Of a stretch of 64,000 nucleotides of DNA, positions 12,529-24,659 are shown piece by piece. The notes under the pieces were generated by a model. It was not told where the DNA came from. It saw only the letters and a program-made list of their open reading frames with translations, and ran no database searches. Every line of letters starts with the position of its first letter. Within the stretch, counting starts at the first letter, position 1. Source of the stretch: Massospora cicadina (lineage: Eukaryota > Entomophthoromycota > Entomophthoromycetes > Entomophthorales > Entomophthoraceae); the NCBI GenBank assembly GCA_022478985.1, contig JAKSZP010015922.1, positions 97,715 to 161,714 of the forward strand, written 5' to 3'. Both the position numbers and the translations under genes were made by a program.

Positions 12529-13910
12529 TTAGGTACAATGGGAAGGGCCCCCTTGCCCTTCCTGCGCAGCTTTTTCAACAGGCGCCTTGGAACCACGAGT
12601 GGCAGCAGAAAGTGAGCCATGGTCATAGTCATCTTTAGGGACAAATCCAGTTTTTTTAGATTAGTCGTTTTTGGGTTTTGACTTCAACCAATTTCCGCAT
12701 TGAAGTGCTCCTGTGGTGCACATTTGGAGGTCAATACATTTTTGGGGAAGGTTGGTATGGTAGAGTCAGCTTTTATTCAATGTGAAGTAACTTTAAGCGG
12801 GTGAACCTGACTCAAACACCTGGTCCGCTGGCAGGTGGGTCCATTTTACTGTTGAGCAAATTCTTGAGCCGCTTTGGCTGCAAATGACTAAATGTCAACT
12901 TGTGTCTGGACTGGCGGGATCAAGGACGCTGCCAAAGCTGCTGCCTTGGCCACTGCTCTATGGGCCTGTTTGGCCTCTTTGCACTCTTGTGGGAACGCAG
13001 GTTTTACCTGAATATAACGCCTCTGAACACCCCGTGGAAGGCATCAATAGTGTCAATGGCAGGCTCATAATGGAATTCAGCACTTCATATTACATTAGTG
13101 AGAATTTTATGTGGAGTGATGCCCTCTATTGAAGGGCAGTTGTGCGTTTTATAACTAAAAGCATGACAAAAGGTGCATATAGGGGGTGCGCTATCCACCA
13201 TAAAGTGGAATGGGCGGGAGTCCTTCCCATCAATATTGATAATTGCAGTGTAGTGAATCTGGGTTTAAGTCTTCCATGATGACCACAGTTGGGGTAATCA
13301 CTCAATTTCTTTTCCCTTGCTAAGCTCCAGTATAATCGTAAAGCGCTTCATTTTAAAAGAATGAAGTTCCCCATAGTGTTTAATCCCAACCAAAAGTGGT
13401 GTTCCAGTACTTTATGTTTCACCGTTGTGGAAAGAAAAAAGTTACTAGTATTTGGTTAGGTTTGGTTCAATGCGTGCACCTCATTTTGACCACCCGTTGA
13501 CCATCCAGGATATCAACCACTGCACGCACCTGTTCATCAGCATCCACTGCTTGCACAGTTTCAAACCTGAGGTCCAACCAACCATGGGTCATTTATTGTT
13601 GTGTGACATATACAGTGGCTGGGAAGTGTTTGTGCACATCACCACAGAGCTTTTCCCAAAGTGCCATTAAATTAATATCCATAAAAACTTGAATCCCATG
13701 ATCAATTGATGACAGGGGCTGAGAGTGTGGCGTTTTGATGCACTATTGCATTTTGCCTGCCAGGCTAAAATCTCTGGAGAGAAATTTACCGTTGTTTTCT
13801 TATTTTTATCATGCCCACCAGTGTCACTGGGTCGTTTTCAAACTTTGGATGGTGTGAAGAACAACCATGTGTCCTTTACTACGCTTGCCCAACCTTTACC
13901 CAACATTGGG
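12529..13910 (-). pseudogene. LINE ORF1 (copy 1): gag-like nucleic-acid-binding protein
   Basis: This corresponds to ORF1 of copy 2. On the minus strand around 13205-13160 it reads VDSAPPICTFCHAFSYKTHNC. That is the copy 2 zinc knuckle with the histidine replaced by tyrosine. Multiple frameshifts interrupt the frame. The stop codon TAA (12531-12529) is separated from the ORF2 ATG by six nucleotides, exactly as in copy 2. Known role: binds the LINE RNA to form the retrotransposition particle. Confidence 0.7.
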
Positions 13911-14000
13911 CGCACACTCATCTCCTCGTGTAGATTATCAAAATTACCAGTCTACGTTCAAATTGGTTGCAATTAGTAATTGCAACAAGGAAGAAAAGTC

Positions 14001-15175
14001 TAAACAATATATTAATTCTAAGTAAAATTTATTACCGTGTTTACATCTCATATATAACTTTTAATTGGATTTATGATTATAAATAATAAAAACCAGTTTA
14101 TGTTAGCTCTCCAAATTTATAAAAACAATTTTATTAAGTTTAATTATTTTAGTAAATTTTTTAGGAGTAATTATATAATAAATACTTACTATATACAATA
14201 CTTTCTCTATAAGATAAGATTTCAGGTCACTTTCAACTAGATGTTAGCTGATTTCAAATTAGATAGTATCTTTAAGATCTATCAGCCATCTGGTCACTGT
14301 TGCTCACATTTTTAGTATAGGTTAATCTAACCATTAACTTTAGTAATATAAATTTAGTTGTCTTCTTTTAAAAATTAGATGATAAACATAATGATGATAG
14401 CACAGCATTACAATAGATGAAATGGTGAAGAAGATTTTGAAGGATACCCATCTAAGACATATACATGCTCTTTAGCTTTTTACCATATGTAAAAGCTATA
14501 CCCTTTTTACTAGATATGTTCTTAGATATTGCACAGGGCACATCAAAAAAATATATTGGTTGCTTTCTTGAATCTGGACATATATTGAATGACTAGCTTT
14601 CCTTGCTGATTGTTTCACACATTTGTTGTAAGTGATTACTTCTCTCATCAGCCATCTCATAATGCAGGATGTCATTACTATTTTATATATGTTAGATATT
14701 TATTGAAAACATATTTCAGAAGTTTCATTTAAAGCGGTTAAGAGTTGATGAGAGGCAGTTGCTCAGTCAATAGTAGTCTAAATTGTAGGCGTTTATGAAT
14801 CAAGGAAAGATGGTGTGGCCATTCTTCTGTAGATTCACTTGATAGTTGATGGTGTGCTCGATTAAGTCATGTTTTTTGCTGTTCTGTCTCCTTTTAATAT
14901 TTATATTCATGTATTCTTGCATATATGTGACTTTCTCCACATATTTGCTGGGAGATTTTTTGGTAAACATCTGCCATTTTATTCTTAACATGAGAAAGGC
15001 ACTAAGCTTTTGACTCTTGCATTTGCGCAAACAGTTTTTCTTCATATGGTCATCATTTTTAACGCCAACCTATGTCTTCATGTCAATGAAATAAATCTTG
15101 GTCATTACAAATAAAAGTCTAAAAATAATTTATTGAAAATAATAATACTTTAAAAACCAAACTAGATAGTATGAA
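14001..15175. other. Unassigned AT-rich stretch
   Basis: No confident feature. A minus-strand open stretch at 15045-14800 (81 residues, lysine-rich) has no motif I recognise and lies in repeat-dense DNA. It may be a transposon remnant. Confidence 0.3.
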
Positions 15176-15179
15176 GTAG

Positions 15180-15672
15180 ATAAAAAAATGCAAAAAATTT
15201 TTTGAGAAAAAAACTGACTTTGAAAAACGCACTAAAAAGTATGAAACAATTGATTAAAAAGCACTAAAAGTTATAGAATAATTGGTAAAAAAATCACTAA
15301 AAAATAAAAAATAATTGATAAAAAGTATGAATAATTAGTAAAATACTTTTTGAAGTTGGCGCAAATTTATAAATTTACTTATAGAATTTTACTCACAAAT
15401 ACAAATTAGGGCTTATATTGGACTGGGTCCATGTGGTAACTGGAAGCAACTAAGAATAAACAGTGCTGAGTATATATAGGTTCTTTTGGTAAGTTTTTAC
15501 TATTTAGGAGACTACATGAGATACAGACATAAGACCTCATTGGTAAATAAGATATTGTAATATAGATCCAGTGCTATACTGCCCCACATGGGGATCTAGT
15601 GTCTGTGAGAAAAATTACGTCAGTTTAAAATATGGTGCTGTCTTCAAAAGGGTCTTATAGATTATTCATAAT
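15180..15672. mobile_element. TIR element family T1, copy 1
   Basis: The left arm contains GCACTAAAAAGTATGAAACAATTG and runs to AGTATGAATAATTAGTAAAATACTTTTTGAAGTTGGCGC near 15345. The right side (ATGGTGCTGTCTTCAAAAGG...ATTATTCAT, 15630-15672) is its inverse complement. The core, with ACAAATTAGGGCTTATATTGGACTGGGT near 15390, matches the copy at 26215-26700. The outer right arm is lost. There is no coding capacity, so it is MITE-like. Confidence 0.6.
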
Positions 15673-15956
15673 TATTGCCTGAATTCAAAAAATGAAGATG
15701 TTCCCATTTTGACCTTTATATATATTATTTTGTTTTTTTTCTGTTTGTTTGCGCATAACTCTGAAATTATTAGACTAATTTGAATGATCTGTTATAAAAA
15801 AGTGGATGCTCCAATTTAGGTACCATTCTAGTTTTATAAGGATTGTTCCAGTATCTGACCAGTAATTTTTGTTTATAATAAAGCTTATCAAAAGAGATGT
15901 ATTTCAAATATGAGAATAGATTATTGCTGGATATTCTTAATATTGGCTTTGGTAAA
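15673..15956. other. Unassigned spacer
   Basis: Between the TIR element and the G-A LTR I see no gene or repeat. The minus-strand open stretch at 15976-15770 overlaps the LTR start and looks like chance. Confidence 0.3.
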
Positions 15957-17017
15957 TGTTGGGATTTTACCCACATTTCCAGCTTCCTAAGTTAAAGAAT
16001 CTGCTGGTCCGCTAAAGGATTAGTCCCATTAGTAGATGATTTTTAAATCAGATGATTTCAATATCAGTTTAATAATGCCTGTAGAATTTTGGATAATTTT
16101 CCAGGTTACAATTCTGTAGGTTGATCCTCACAAGTGCCTAAGATCCCATCGGGAAGAGTTAGAAAAAATTAATTTATTTGATAATTAATCATTGATTAAC
16201 TATTAATGTGACAATTGGGATTGGTTTGGTTTCATTGTTGACCTATTGGGGATTTTATTTAGGAGTTGCGAGGAAGCCATCTGCAACTAGTTAATTGACC
16301 AGTTGGTTAATGACCTGCCACAATGGGTAAAGAGTCACATTACCTAAGCAGGTTGTTAGCCAAGTGTGGTTAGTTTTCTGTAATTGAGCGAAAATATTAG
16401 AACAAGTTCTCTGCTTTATATTTTAGGTTTCTGGGATGTCTGACAGAGGAATCCTTAGCCCAATGGAGAAGCCCATCGCTGGAATCGGCCTCAAAGGGAA
16501 ATTCAATTGAAACGGCTACCATTTCATTACTTAGGCGCCAACAGAGAAATTGAGCGCAAAATTTCCCTATGAATTCCCTAGTTTTTATAACAAATAAGCA
16601 GATCTGATCTAGTTCTATTCATCTTCAGTTTATTAATGTTTTAATACATTGATTATTGACACTTTTGTGTAATAAAAAGTAAGGATCAGATATCCTTGTC
16701 TAAGAAGCAGATCTTCACAGACTCAGCGTGATGAGAACCAAGGCCAAGATCCTCTAAATCTAGAGTCAGATTAAATTCTGCCAAAATAAGGAAGAAGTTC
16801 CTATTTGTCATTATATTCAGCATCAAGTGGATCATTCATAGTTTAGAGTTGGTCCACCTATCAACTAATTATTTATATTTATCTATGGATAAGAGTCTCC
16901 ACACTATTATCAATTAAAATCTATAATAATATCAATCAATGCGGATAGTGCATATATTAAAAAACCTGTGCATTTAATATCTGGGGACTAGTATCAGCAG
17001 AACCTCAGATATTAACA
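15957..17017 (+). repeat. G-A left LTR
   Basis: 1061 bp, TGTTGGG...ATTAACA. It aligns with 22982-24046 from end to end. Landmarks are AAGATCCCATCGGG, GCCAAGTGTGGTTAG, AAGTAAGGATCAGATATC and GAACCTCAGAT. Confidence 0.9.
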
Positions 17018-17019
17018 AT

Positions 17020-17037
17020 TGGTGCTCACTACAGGGG
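17020..17037 (+). promoter_or_regulatory. G-A primer-binding site
   Basis: TGGTGCTCACTACAGGGG begins 2 nt after the LTR. It is identical to the PBS of G3 (44327-44344) and G2 (52156-52139, minus strand). The implied tRNA 3' end is CCCCTGTAGTGAGCACCA. Confidence 0.85.
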
Positions 17038-17512
17038 TTGGTTGAGTAAGATAAGCCAATTTTAGTGAAACCATATCCATGATTTCATACAAGGTGAACT
17101 AAGAAAACTTTGGATGGAACTGGCAACCATCAATAATAACGCCCTAAATTTTGCAGATCATACTGAGATCGCTGCTCTAGAGGAGAGTTACTAATAATAA
17201 GGAAGGATTAGAAGAAGTTTTAAAATTCAGCAACAATCTACTTAGTAAAATTAACGTCCCTTAAAGAGTAAAGAAGGAGAGCAGATTATGGAAGTTTTTT
17301 CCTGAAAATGGAACGCAAAGCAGAATTTATGCGATTACCCTTGCTCAGCTTATATAGAACGGTTAGTAAAACAAGTAAAAGTATTGAAAAACCATAAATA
17401 CAAATGCAAACCATATGCGGTGAACAATACCAAAGAAAATACTCCAAGAGCACCAGTTTGGAAGTTGGCAATTCCTAGAAACATGCCACATGCATTCACC
17501 ACCATTTAGGAG

Positions 17513-18300
17513 ATGAGTCCCAAAATTACCCCTCTCATTATCAGGTTGCCAAGCCGCAAATGGCTGTTAGAGAAATTCTTAGAGGAATTCAAATCCACGC
17601 CCAAACTACTTAATTATCATCAAGAGAACGCCCCTGCATTCTTCCGCTTTTTCAAAATGACTATGTTTGGGTGTGGTGACAGGAAGAAAACAGTGACAAT
17701 CATGAACTGCTTGAACATCAACTGCCAGAGCTTGATGTTGCCCCACCTTGACAGGGAAACTGGTCCTACTCTGATGCCAAAGCTGTCATCATGAAGGAGT
17801 TCAAAAGTTCTGTGCATATGTCAAAACGTAAACAAGAATTCATAAAAATCAAATTTAAAGGACAAGACCTTAAAAATTTTGCTAACTGATTCTATCAAGA
17901 ATTTCAGATTATAGCGGGGTAAAAGTGCTGACCAATTTTGATGCACAGATTACATTAAAAGTAGCGCTTAAGCCCTACTGCAATTTACACTGAGTGTAGT
18001 CTTATGCGCTGGTCACCAAACCATTTACCTCACAAATTGTGGATCGTTTAAAGATGATATGAGCCACATTTGATGCCCCTAACTGAAATTACGAATTTAG
18101 TCCAGCCAGAAATTTATATGCTAACTATATTTGCCCAAATCGCCAAGAAATCTTTAGCTGAATAGTGCCAGAAATTAACCTGAGGTATTCAAACAAGAAG
18201 ACAAAAGTAATAGCTGCTGCCACCAGTGTGGGGGAGAGGCCACTTCGCTGCCCAGTGCTTCAACATGAAGCCCAAAGAGCATATTATTGTGGTACATGCT
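17513..18300 (+). pseudogene. G-A gag with frameshifted zinc knuckle
   Basis: An open frame starts at 17513 (93 residues). It has capsid-like content including LLEKFLEEF and the degenerate repeats typical of retrotransposon gag. Near 18212-18260 the DNA encodes CHQCGG in one frame and GHFAAQC in the next. Together these are a CCHC knuckle (C-x2-C-x4-H-x4-C) broken by a single-base frameshift. Stops lie between the parts. Known role: assembles the virus-like particle and binds the element RNA. Confidence 0.65.
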
Positions 18301-18856
18301 AAGGAAGCCAAAACTGCACAAGAATTGGGAAAAGGGCCCACATCCTAGACGTGGTACAGTCTAGAGCTGCGATTAAATCTGTTTTTCCAAATATTATGAA
18401 AAAAGAAATTGACAACAGTGATCTGTTTGTGTATCACAATGCGCCAGACCAACTTTATCAAGTGGTCAACCTAGGTATCAAAACCTTACCCGATCTGGAA
18501 AGAAGGGGATTAACCCCAAAATGATTAAGTAGGCCGCTCATCCTTATGCATGCCAAATAGCGAATAAGATATGATCTGCTGAGAATCTGGACAAACTGTT
18601 CAATGCCAAATTAGATGAAACAAACTGTTTATTCCATCAAGCGCAATCAAGGAATTTTTTTCTAATTCATCAGAACAGATTATTCACACCCTCAATTCAG
18701 CAAATAATGACATCATACACTCAGGAAACCATTATTGAAAAAGTGGTGCAATTGGACATCTTGCCACCCAAAGATGAGGGAATATTCCAAAAAGAAATAT
18801 AAATCTTGTGTTGCCACAAGAGAAGAATAAAAATACTTAAGATTTAAGAAAAGAAC

Positions 18857-19060
18857 TTGCAGTCTAGAAATGTGGAACTATCTAGCGCTGTAAGAGAACC
18901 TGTTCCTCCTGACATCTACTTAAGATTAAGGTTGTCAGAAGGGCCAACTCAGGTTGAAATTGGGGCCTCTGGAAATAGTCTGAGGCGCGAGGTGTTAGAT
19001 GAGATACTAGATGAGATATTAGATGAGATTGATATAGAAAGCATTAATCCAGAGTATTAG
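18857..19060 (+). pseudogene. G-A internal open stretch with acidic 12-bp repeat
   Basis: 67 residues downstream of gag. The 3' part has three 12-bp repeats (AGATGAGATACT-like) giving a DEILDEILDEID run. Function is unknown. It is probably a linker part of the former polyprotein. Confidence 0.35.
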
Positions 19061-19374
19061 AATACAATATTAATGAAGAGAACAAGGTCAAAAAGTAACA
19101 ATAGATCCAAAATAGTGGAGGGAATTGTTTTACCCAATATTATTCAGATTAATGAGAGAGCAAGATATTCTAAAGACTCTGACATCAATTCAAGGTGAAA
19201 TTAGATGAAGTTAAAATTACTTTATAAATCACGTGATGAGGGGATCATTTCCAGATCCATTGGCAGAATTACTTCGAATATTAAGGATGACAATGAATGC
19301 CAAAAATCATTTCAAAGAGACAAATGATCAAAGTAATTGAACAGAAATGGCGATTAATGAGTATTTTGCAATTT

Positions 19375-19560
19375 TATGAGGTATGAAGACTCAAGTGACA
19401 GTTGCCAATGTATGAAATGAAATTAAGACCTGTCAGAAGAATGACAAGTTGGGAATGAAAGCCCAATGGATGGGACCATTTGTGAGTTTTGCCAAAGTCA
19501 GCGAGTGTTTCCTATATGCAAAGAAACAGCAATGCTGGTCATATAGTGAAAAAAGTTCAA
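19375..19560 (+). pseudogene. G-A integrase C-terminal remnant
   Basis: The translated stretch contains KNDKLGMKAQWMGPF. It resembles the integrase C-terminal segment of gypsy elements (the lysine-rich lead-in and the GPF turn). The catalytic core is not seen upstream, so pol appears deleted down to this tail. Confidence 0.45.
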
Positions 19561-19599
19561 TACTAAAACCTTAAGTACTAGATCTAAAAAAGTATATTT

Positions 19600-20668
19600 T
19601 ATAATTTTTATTCACTACACTAGCCTAGGGATGATTTTGTCTCTTAAACCTCTTGGAAGAGAGAGGCTGTACGACAGTAGGAGTGAAAAAGCTATTTAAA
19701 TCAATTTGGGAGCGAACACTGGCGAGGGATAAACCCACCCAAAGCCAAATCCTTTGATCAGAAGCTGAGCTTTGTAAGAAAGTGATTAGGGAAAGAGAAA
19801 AAAATGTCAGTACTAGCTAAGTATGAAACTCTGGCTTAGGGAGGAAAACAGCTATAAAGGAAGAGGCAATTGACAAATAACCCCAAATAATCTATATATG
19901 GCACCGCCACTGGAAGATTAGTATTGAGTGCTTGCCAGTGGGCTTTATCAAGGATATTTGACATGTGGTCCATCATGGTGAAAGGGATACTGGAAGGTGG
20001 TTGCCAAATCATGCATCTGATCAGAGCCATTAGAGGGAGATATCAAGGTGAAGCACTGGAGATGAGGTAGTAATGCAATGATCAAATGGCATCCTGAAGG
20101 TGATGGCTGCGAGATTCCTGGAACTGGAAGCAAAAATAACAATAAAAGTTGGTGGAGGCTGGTAGCTTTACAGCCTAACCGCAAAGGACTTGTCCAGAAA
20201 AACAAAGGGCATAGGCTGCAACATCTTGTTCTAATATGCATTTGAGATTGTTGGTGTTAAGGGCCTTAGCAAGGGCCTTGGTTACTCTGTTTCTTAATTC
20301 CGCATATGGGAGCTTGAAGTGTTCAAAATTACCGATAGTTAATTCATTCAAAAGTACCACTAGCTTATAATATCGCCTAGCCAAAATAGAAACTTTGCCG
20401 CAAATCTGAGATGGCACAAAAAAACTGATTTATATTGGAAGGCATGGCTTCAGTAGGCTTTTGATTATTATGGGATTAGATGAGAATGGAGCCAAATCTA
20501 GAAAAGCGTCAAAGTCTAATTTGGCAATAGGTGAAAGGGGGAGAGTTGGCCACAACTAGTTTGAAATAATAACCACACTAGTACCATTAAAAATGGATAA
20601 TATTTTTAGTAATTCAGTGGAATTACAACTCAAATCTGTTTAACTTAAAGTATGGGTCCAATGGTGCA
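19600..20668 (-). other. Unassigned G-A interior with minus-strand frames
   Basis: Minus-strand open stretches occur at 20417-20175 (80 residues), 20241-19948 (97) and 20030-19836 (64). The first has an amphipathic, leucine-rich composition. None carries a motif I recognise. They could be remnants of an element in the opposite orientation or chance frames. Confidence 0.3.
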
Positions 20669-21813
20669 TGTTAGAATTTTTGCCAACATTTCCGGCCATC
20701 TAGATTACCATGGGTCACTAGGGGATAATTTCTTATAACAAGTAAATTGGATATTGGTTGACCTGATTTTGGGTTAACAATGTTTGTGGGATTTTAGGTA
20801 ATTCTCCTGGTTTGGATCCATTGGAGATCAATCCAGGTGAATGTTCAAGATCTCATCGGGCAGAGTTGCCAACAAAATGGGGGCATCTGATAGCTGATTG
20901 ATGATTAACTATCAGGTGTACTGATTAGAGTCAGTTGGGTTTCATCATTGAACAATTTAGAATTCAGAAAGAAAGTTGCGATGAAAGTGATACTGCTTTC
21001 AAAGCAAATCAATTAGTTGGTTTGCGACCTGCCTCAATGGGTAACAAGTCCCATTACCTTTGCAGGTCGCTTGCCAAGTATGGTTGGTTCGCTGTGATTA
21101 AGTAGAAAACGTTAGGGACACGTTTTCTGACTTTTTTTATTTTAGATATTGAGGATGTCCAATGACAGAATCCTAACCAGGATGGGGAAGACCATTGCTG
21201 ATGAGATGACAAAGGTCAATTCAACGGCAACAGCTGCCATTTCATAGCTGAGGCGCTAATTGAGGCTTGGGTGCCAAATTCCCTCTATAAATTCCCCTAA
21301 GATTTCACTTTTTAGAAAATGGTAATTAGCAGAATTTATTATTAGTTATATTTTTTTAGTACTAGATGGTCCCAACCCAAGGGGGATTCATCGATGTTTA
21401 TTATTAGTTATATTCATCTTGAGGAAATTATTTCTGTGTGCTTTAATAAGGACTCTTTAGTAGGATAAAGAGTAAGGATTGAGGATCCTGAGAAGAGAAG
21501 CTGAGCTTAGATGGGAATTGCTGCTGACTTTGTGTCACCAGAGGAAAGGCTGTAAACTATGATCTGAGCGTGTATCAAGTTAGTAGGATAAGGGAATATA
21601 TCCCTACTGATGGCATCTAGAGTATTTTGAGGAGGAATACCAGTCAAGCGTTGGACCAAACACTAGTGATCTATTTAACTATGGATAATAGTCTTCATAC
21701 TATTATCAATTGTATATATATTATCAGAAAACGCAAGGAGTGCACAAATGAAAACTGTGCAGTTATCAACTATGGGTTAATATTTGTGAACAAGCAGCAA
21801 AGCCCTAATTTTT
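20669..21813 (+). repeat. LTR-related copy (solo or fragment) inside G-A
   Basis: This starts TGTTAGAATTTTTGCC and matches the G-A LTRs through GATCTCATCGGGCAGAGTTGCC, TTGCCAAGTATGGTTGG and GTAAGGATTGAGGATCC to about 21813. It is clearly more diverged than the two G-A LTRs are from each other, so it is a relative and not a third copy of the same insertion. It carries a 46-bp micro-insertion at 21351. Confidence 0.75.
21351..21396 (-). mobile_element. Micro-insertion M1 (46 bp, 16-bp TSD)
   Basis: The TSD TTTATTATTAGTTATA is at 21335-21350 and 21397-21412. On the minus strand the insert runs CATCGATGAATC... through ACCATCTAGTACTA to a run of seven A. One of the two longest copies in the window. 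Confidence 0.9.
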
Positions 21814-22981
21814 TAAGAGGGCCATAAATGAGATTCCTTAAAGTGGCATGACTCATCGCTCAGAAAAGTTGAGCGTTTTCACCATAAAGATTTTTCAGAT
21901 TTTGTTGGTACCAGGAGTTAGATGAATTCAACATATGAGCTGGATAATCTGGTCAAGCTGGGGGATATGTTGGAATTTTTATAATTGACCACATTATCCA
22001 CCTCAATATAGATTAAGCTCTAAAGTATTTTAATTTTAGTACAATTGTTTTCTAGCTTATAAATTAAGCTCTTAATAATAATAATAATGATGATGATGTT
22101 GATAGTGTTCCCAAAGGACATCTGAGCCATTAAAGTGGTTATGTCCTGATATTTTGGTTAAGTCTTAAAAAAGGACTGCTGAACTATAGTAGATGTCTAA
22201 GTCTTAAAAATAAGACCACTGAACCATGAAAAATGGCAGTTCAAAGTAAATCTAGGAACCAGTTTGGGGAATAATGAAAGGATGGACCGCTGAATTAAGT
22301 ATATGTCAAGCCCCAAAGAAAAACAAAAAATGAATAATATAAGAAAAAAAGGCAAATTACAAAAATATATAACAAAAAAAATTTATCTTATATTGATTTT
22401 TATTTTGCCGTGATGAATGCATCAGAGGTAGTCCCACCTGACAAGGATAAGGAGGGGGATGAGTTACAACGGAGAAGACCGTTGTCAGTGGTAGGATCAG
22501 TTGGGTTAAAAAAGGGTCCTCTGGAGATAGTCCTGAGAAAAACACAAAGTGCTGGGAGAACCAGAAATGGTAAAAAATGGGATTGCTGAGAGTATTCCTT
22601 ACTACAGATCCATTTTGATCAAAAATGGAGACCCCAGCCTAGGGGAGTACAGGGATCAAGTAATTGAGGACGCTGAACCAAGAGCCTTAAAATGATGAAG
22701 GGTTGTATAACCCTGAACGGGTGGAAAACTGGATTTCCAGAACTAGCATTAGCACAAACAACCAACTAGGCTGAAATGGCAGTGGTTTATAAGGATGCGC
22801 TCTGTGGAGGCGGCATCAAGGAAGAAAGGAAGAGGAACTTCAGGCCAAAGGTTTTCATGAGCAGCACTAAGTGTGGAAAGAGCTGTGCTTTGCTGAATAC
22901 TTAAGTATCTGACCTGGCCTGAAACAGCATTCTCCTATCCCAATCTTACTTTAGCTGAAAGTTTAGGCAATAAGGGGGATG
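21814..22981. other. Unassigned 3' interior of G-A
   Basis: No coding sequence is recognised. There is an (AAT/GAT)n-like short run near 22075-22100 and an A-rich stretch near 22315-22380. The segment ends in the polypurine tract AATAAGGGGGATG at 22968-22981, which primes plus-strand synthesis at the right LTR. Confidence 0.4.
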
Positions 22982-24046
22982 TGTTGAGATTTTGCCCACA
23001 TTTCCAGTTTTCTAAAACTAAAGAAGCTGCTAGTCCTCTAGGGGATTAGTTCCACTTGTGGATAATTTTAAAATCAGATGTTTTAATATCATTTTATAAT
23101 TGCAGTAGATTTGGGGTAATTTGCTAGGTTTAGATCCTCTAGGGTGATCCACACATATGCCTAAGATCCCGTTGGGCAGAGTTGCCAACAAAATTAATTC
23201 ATCTGATAGTTAATCATTGATTAACTTACAGATGTGACAATTGGGATTTTTTGGGTTTCATCATTGACCTATTAAGGATTTAATTTAGGTTTTACAAGAA
23301 AGCCGTCTGCAACTAGTGAATTAACCAGTTGGTTTGTAGCCTGCTATAATGGGTAAAGAGTCCCATTACCTAAGCAGGTTGTTAGCCAAGTGTGATTGTT
23401 TGCTGTGATTAAGCGGATTTGTTAGGGACACGTTATCTTGCTCTTTCCATAATAGGTTTCTGGAGTGTCCAACAGAGGAATCCTTATCTTGATAGGGAAG
23501 CCCATTTCTGGAAGAGTCCTCAAAGGGAAATTAAATGACAATGGCTGCATTTCATTACTGAGGCTCCTACAGAGGAGTTAAGCGCTAAATTCCCCTATAA
23601 ATTCCCTTGTTCTTATAACAAAAAAGAAAATCTAGTCTAGTTCTATTCATCTTCAGTTTATTTTTGTTTTATTACATTAATTATTAAATCTTTTGTGTTA
23701 TAAAGAGTAAGGATCAGATATCTTTGGAAGAGAAGATATTTCCACAGACTCAGCGTAATGGGAACTAAGGCCAAGATCCTCTGAATCTAGAGTTAGATCA
23801 AGTTCTGCTAAAATAAGGAAGAAGTTCTATTTTTGCTATATAATCAGCATCAAGTGATTTAATTTAAGTTTAGCGTTGGACCATCTATCATATGGTTTAT
23901 CTATATTCAGTTACAGATTGTAGTCTCCATACTATTATTATTTATATATCTATATCAACATCAATTAATGCAGATAGTGCACATAATAAAAAACTTGTGC
24001 AGTTAGTTTCTGAGGACTAGTGTCAGCGGAACCTCAGATTTTAATA
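22982..24046 (+). repeat. G-A right LTR
   Basis: 1065 bp, TGTTGAG...TTTAATA. It is the mate of 15957-17017, with scattered substitutions and small indels. Confidence 0.9.
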
Positions 24047-24299
24047 GCAAAGCAACAGCTTCATACAGCTTTGGATTTTTTATATTAAATTTTATAGTTT
24101 TGATGGTGGTTGAATGCAAGTCTAGTATTTTGGTAGATGGACTTCAATAGGTTATAATAATGAAAACCATCAACTTGACTAAGTAAACACTAACCTGCAT
24201 AGTAAGACCTTTCTTCTTTAAAGGATTAAGAAGAAAAAGGAACCACCCTGCATGACAACCACCCAGATTTTTTAACTCTGTATCATTAATTAAGTAATG

Positions 24300-24420
24300 A
24301 TAAGAGGGTTTGGAGGAGGATATGTTTATCCTAGCCAGTACAGGTTTTGCACCTGTGTTATCCAAAATCTGCACTAAAGTGGAAGCAGTATTTTCCCTGG
24401 AAGGGTAACTTCCCTTCTAT
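24300..24420 (-). mobile_element. SINE-B copy 3 (reverse, 3' truncated)
   Basis: Minus strand from 24420: GAAGGGAAGTTACCCTTCC, then ACTGCTTCCACT, then TGCAAAACCTGTACTGGCTA. These match SINE-B copy 2. The GGTTGACCCACCT tail is absent, so the copy is truncated or interrupted near 24300. Confidence 0.55.
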
Positions 24421-24619
24421 AAAAAACCATTTAATCTGTCAAATCAACCGAAATCCACCAACCACTCAACCAAAACTAATTGATCCCATCACATCAACCA
24501 TTCATCAACTGTATGCAGAAACCAGTGAGGCTATTGAATTAACCAAATAACTACAAACCGCTTGTTAAAACCCATGATATTAATGAATATATTAAATTAC
24601 TATTTAATCAAAATTTATT

Positions 24620-24637
24620 TTTTAGTACTAGATGGTC
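24620..24637 (-). mobile_element. Micro-insertion M2 (18 bp, 13-bp TSD)
   Basis: The TSD ATCAAAATTTATT is at 24607-24619 and 24638-24650. The insert on the minus strand is GACCATCTAGTACTA plus a short A-run. Confidence 0.88.
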
Positions 24638-24659
24638 ATCAAAATTTATTGACTCTATG

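Larger units (their letters stand above)
8775..14000 (-). mobile_element. LINE copy 1 (degraded, near full length)
   Basis: Collinear with LINE copy 2 (27742-33016) over its whole length. It has a 5' end with GATTGCAAC-type sequence near 13980, an ORF1 with a zinc knuckle, an ORF2 with endonuclease, reverse transcriptase and a C-terminal domain, and a 3' end ending GTCCGTCCCATAGTCAGACTTCC near 8790. Frameshifts and stops are frequent. AAACAAAATATT near 8758 and AAACAATATATT near 14002 may be a degenerate TSD. The copy is older than copy 2. Confidence 0.85.
15957..24046 (+). mobile_element. G-A: Ty3/gypsy-type element with about 1.06-kb LTRs, pol mostly absent
   Basis: LTRs lie at 15957-17017 and 22982-24046, starting TGTTG and ending in ATTAACA or TTTAATA. 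The flanking pentamers GTAAA (15952-15956) and GCAAA (24047-24051) differ at one base and are a plausible TSD. The PBS is at 17020-17037 and the polypurine tract AATAAGGGGGATG abuts the right LTR. The interior has a gag with a frameshifted zinc knuckle and a short integrase C-terminal remnant. I see no reverse transcriptase or RNase H. A further LTR-related copy (20669-21813) sits inside. The element would need enzymes supplied by a relative. Confidence 0.8.

Noticed and set aside
14800..15045. Minus-strand 81-residue frame as a gene
   Set aside because: Lysine-rich, no recognisable domain and no intron or neighbour context. It lies in transposon-derived DNA.
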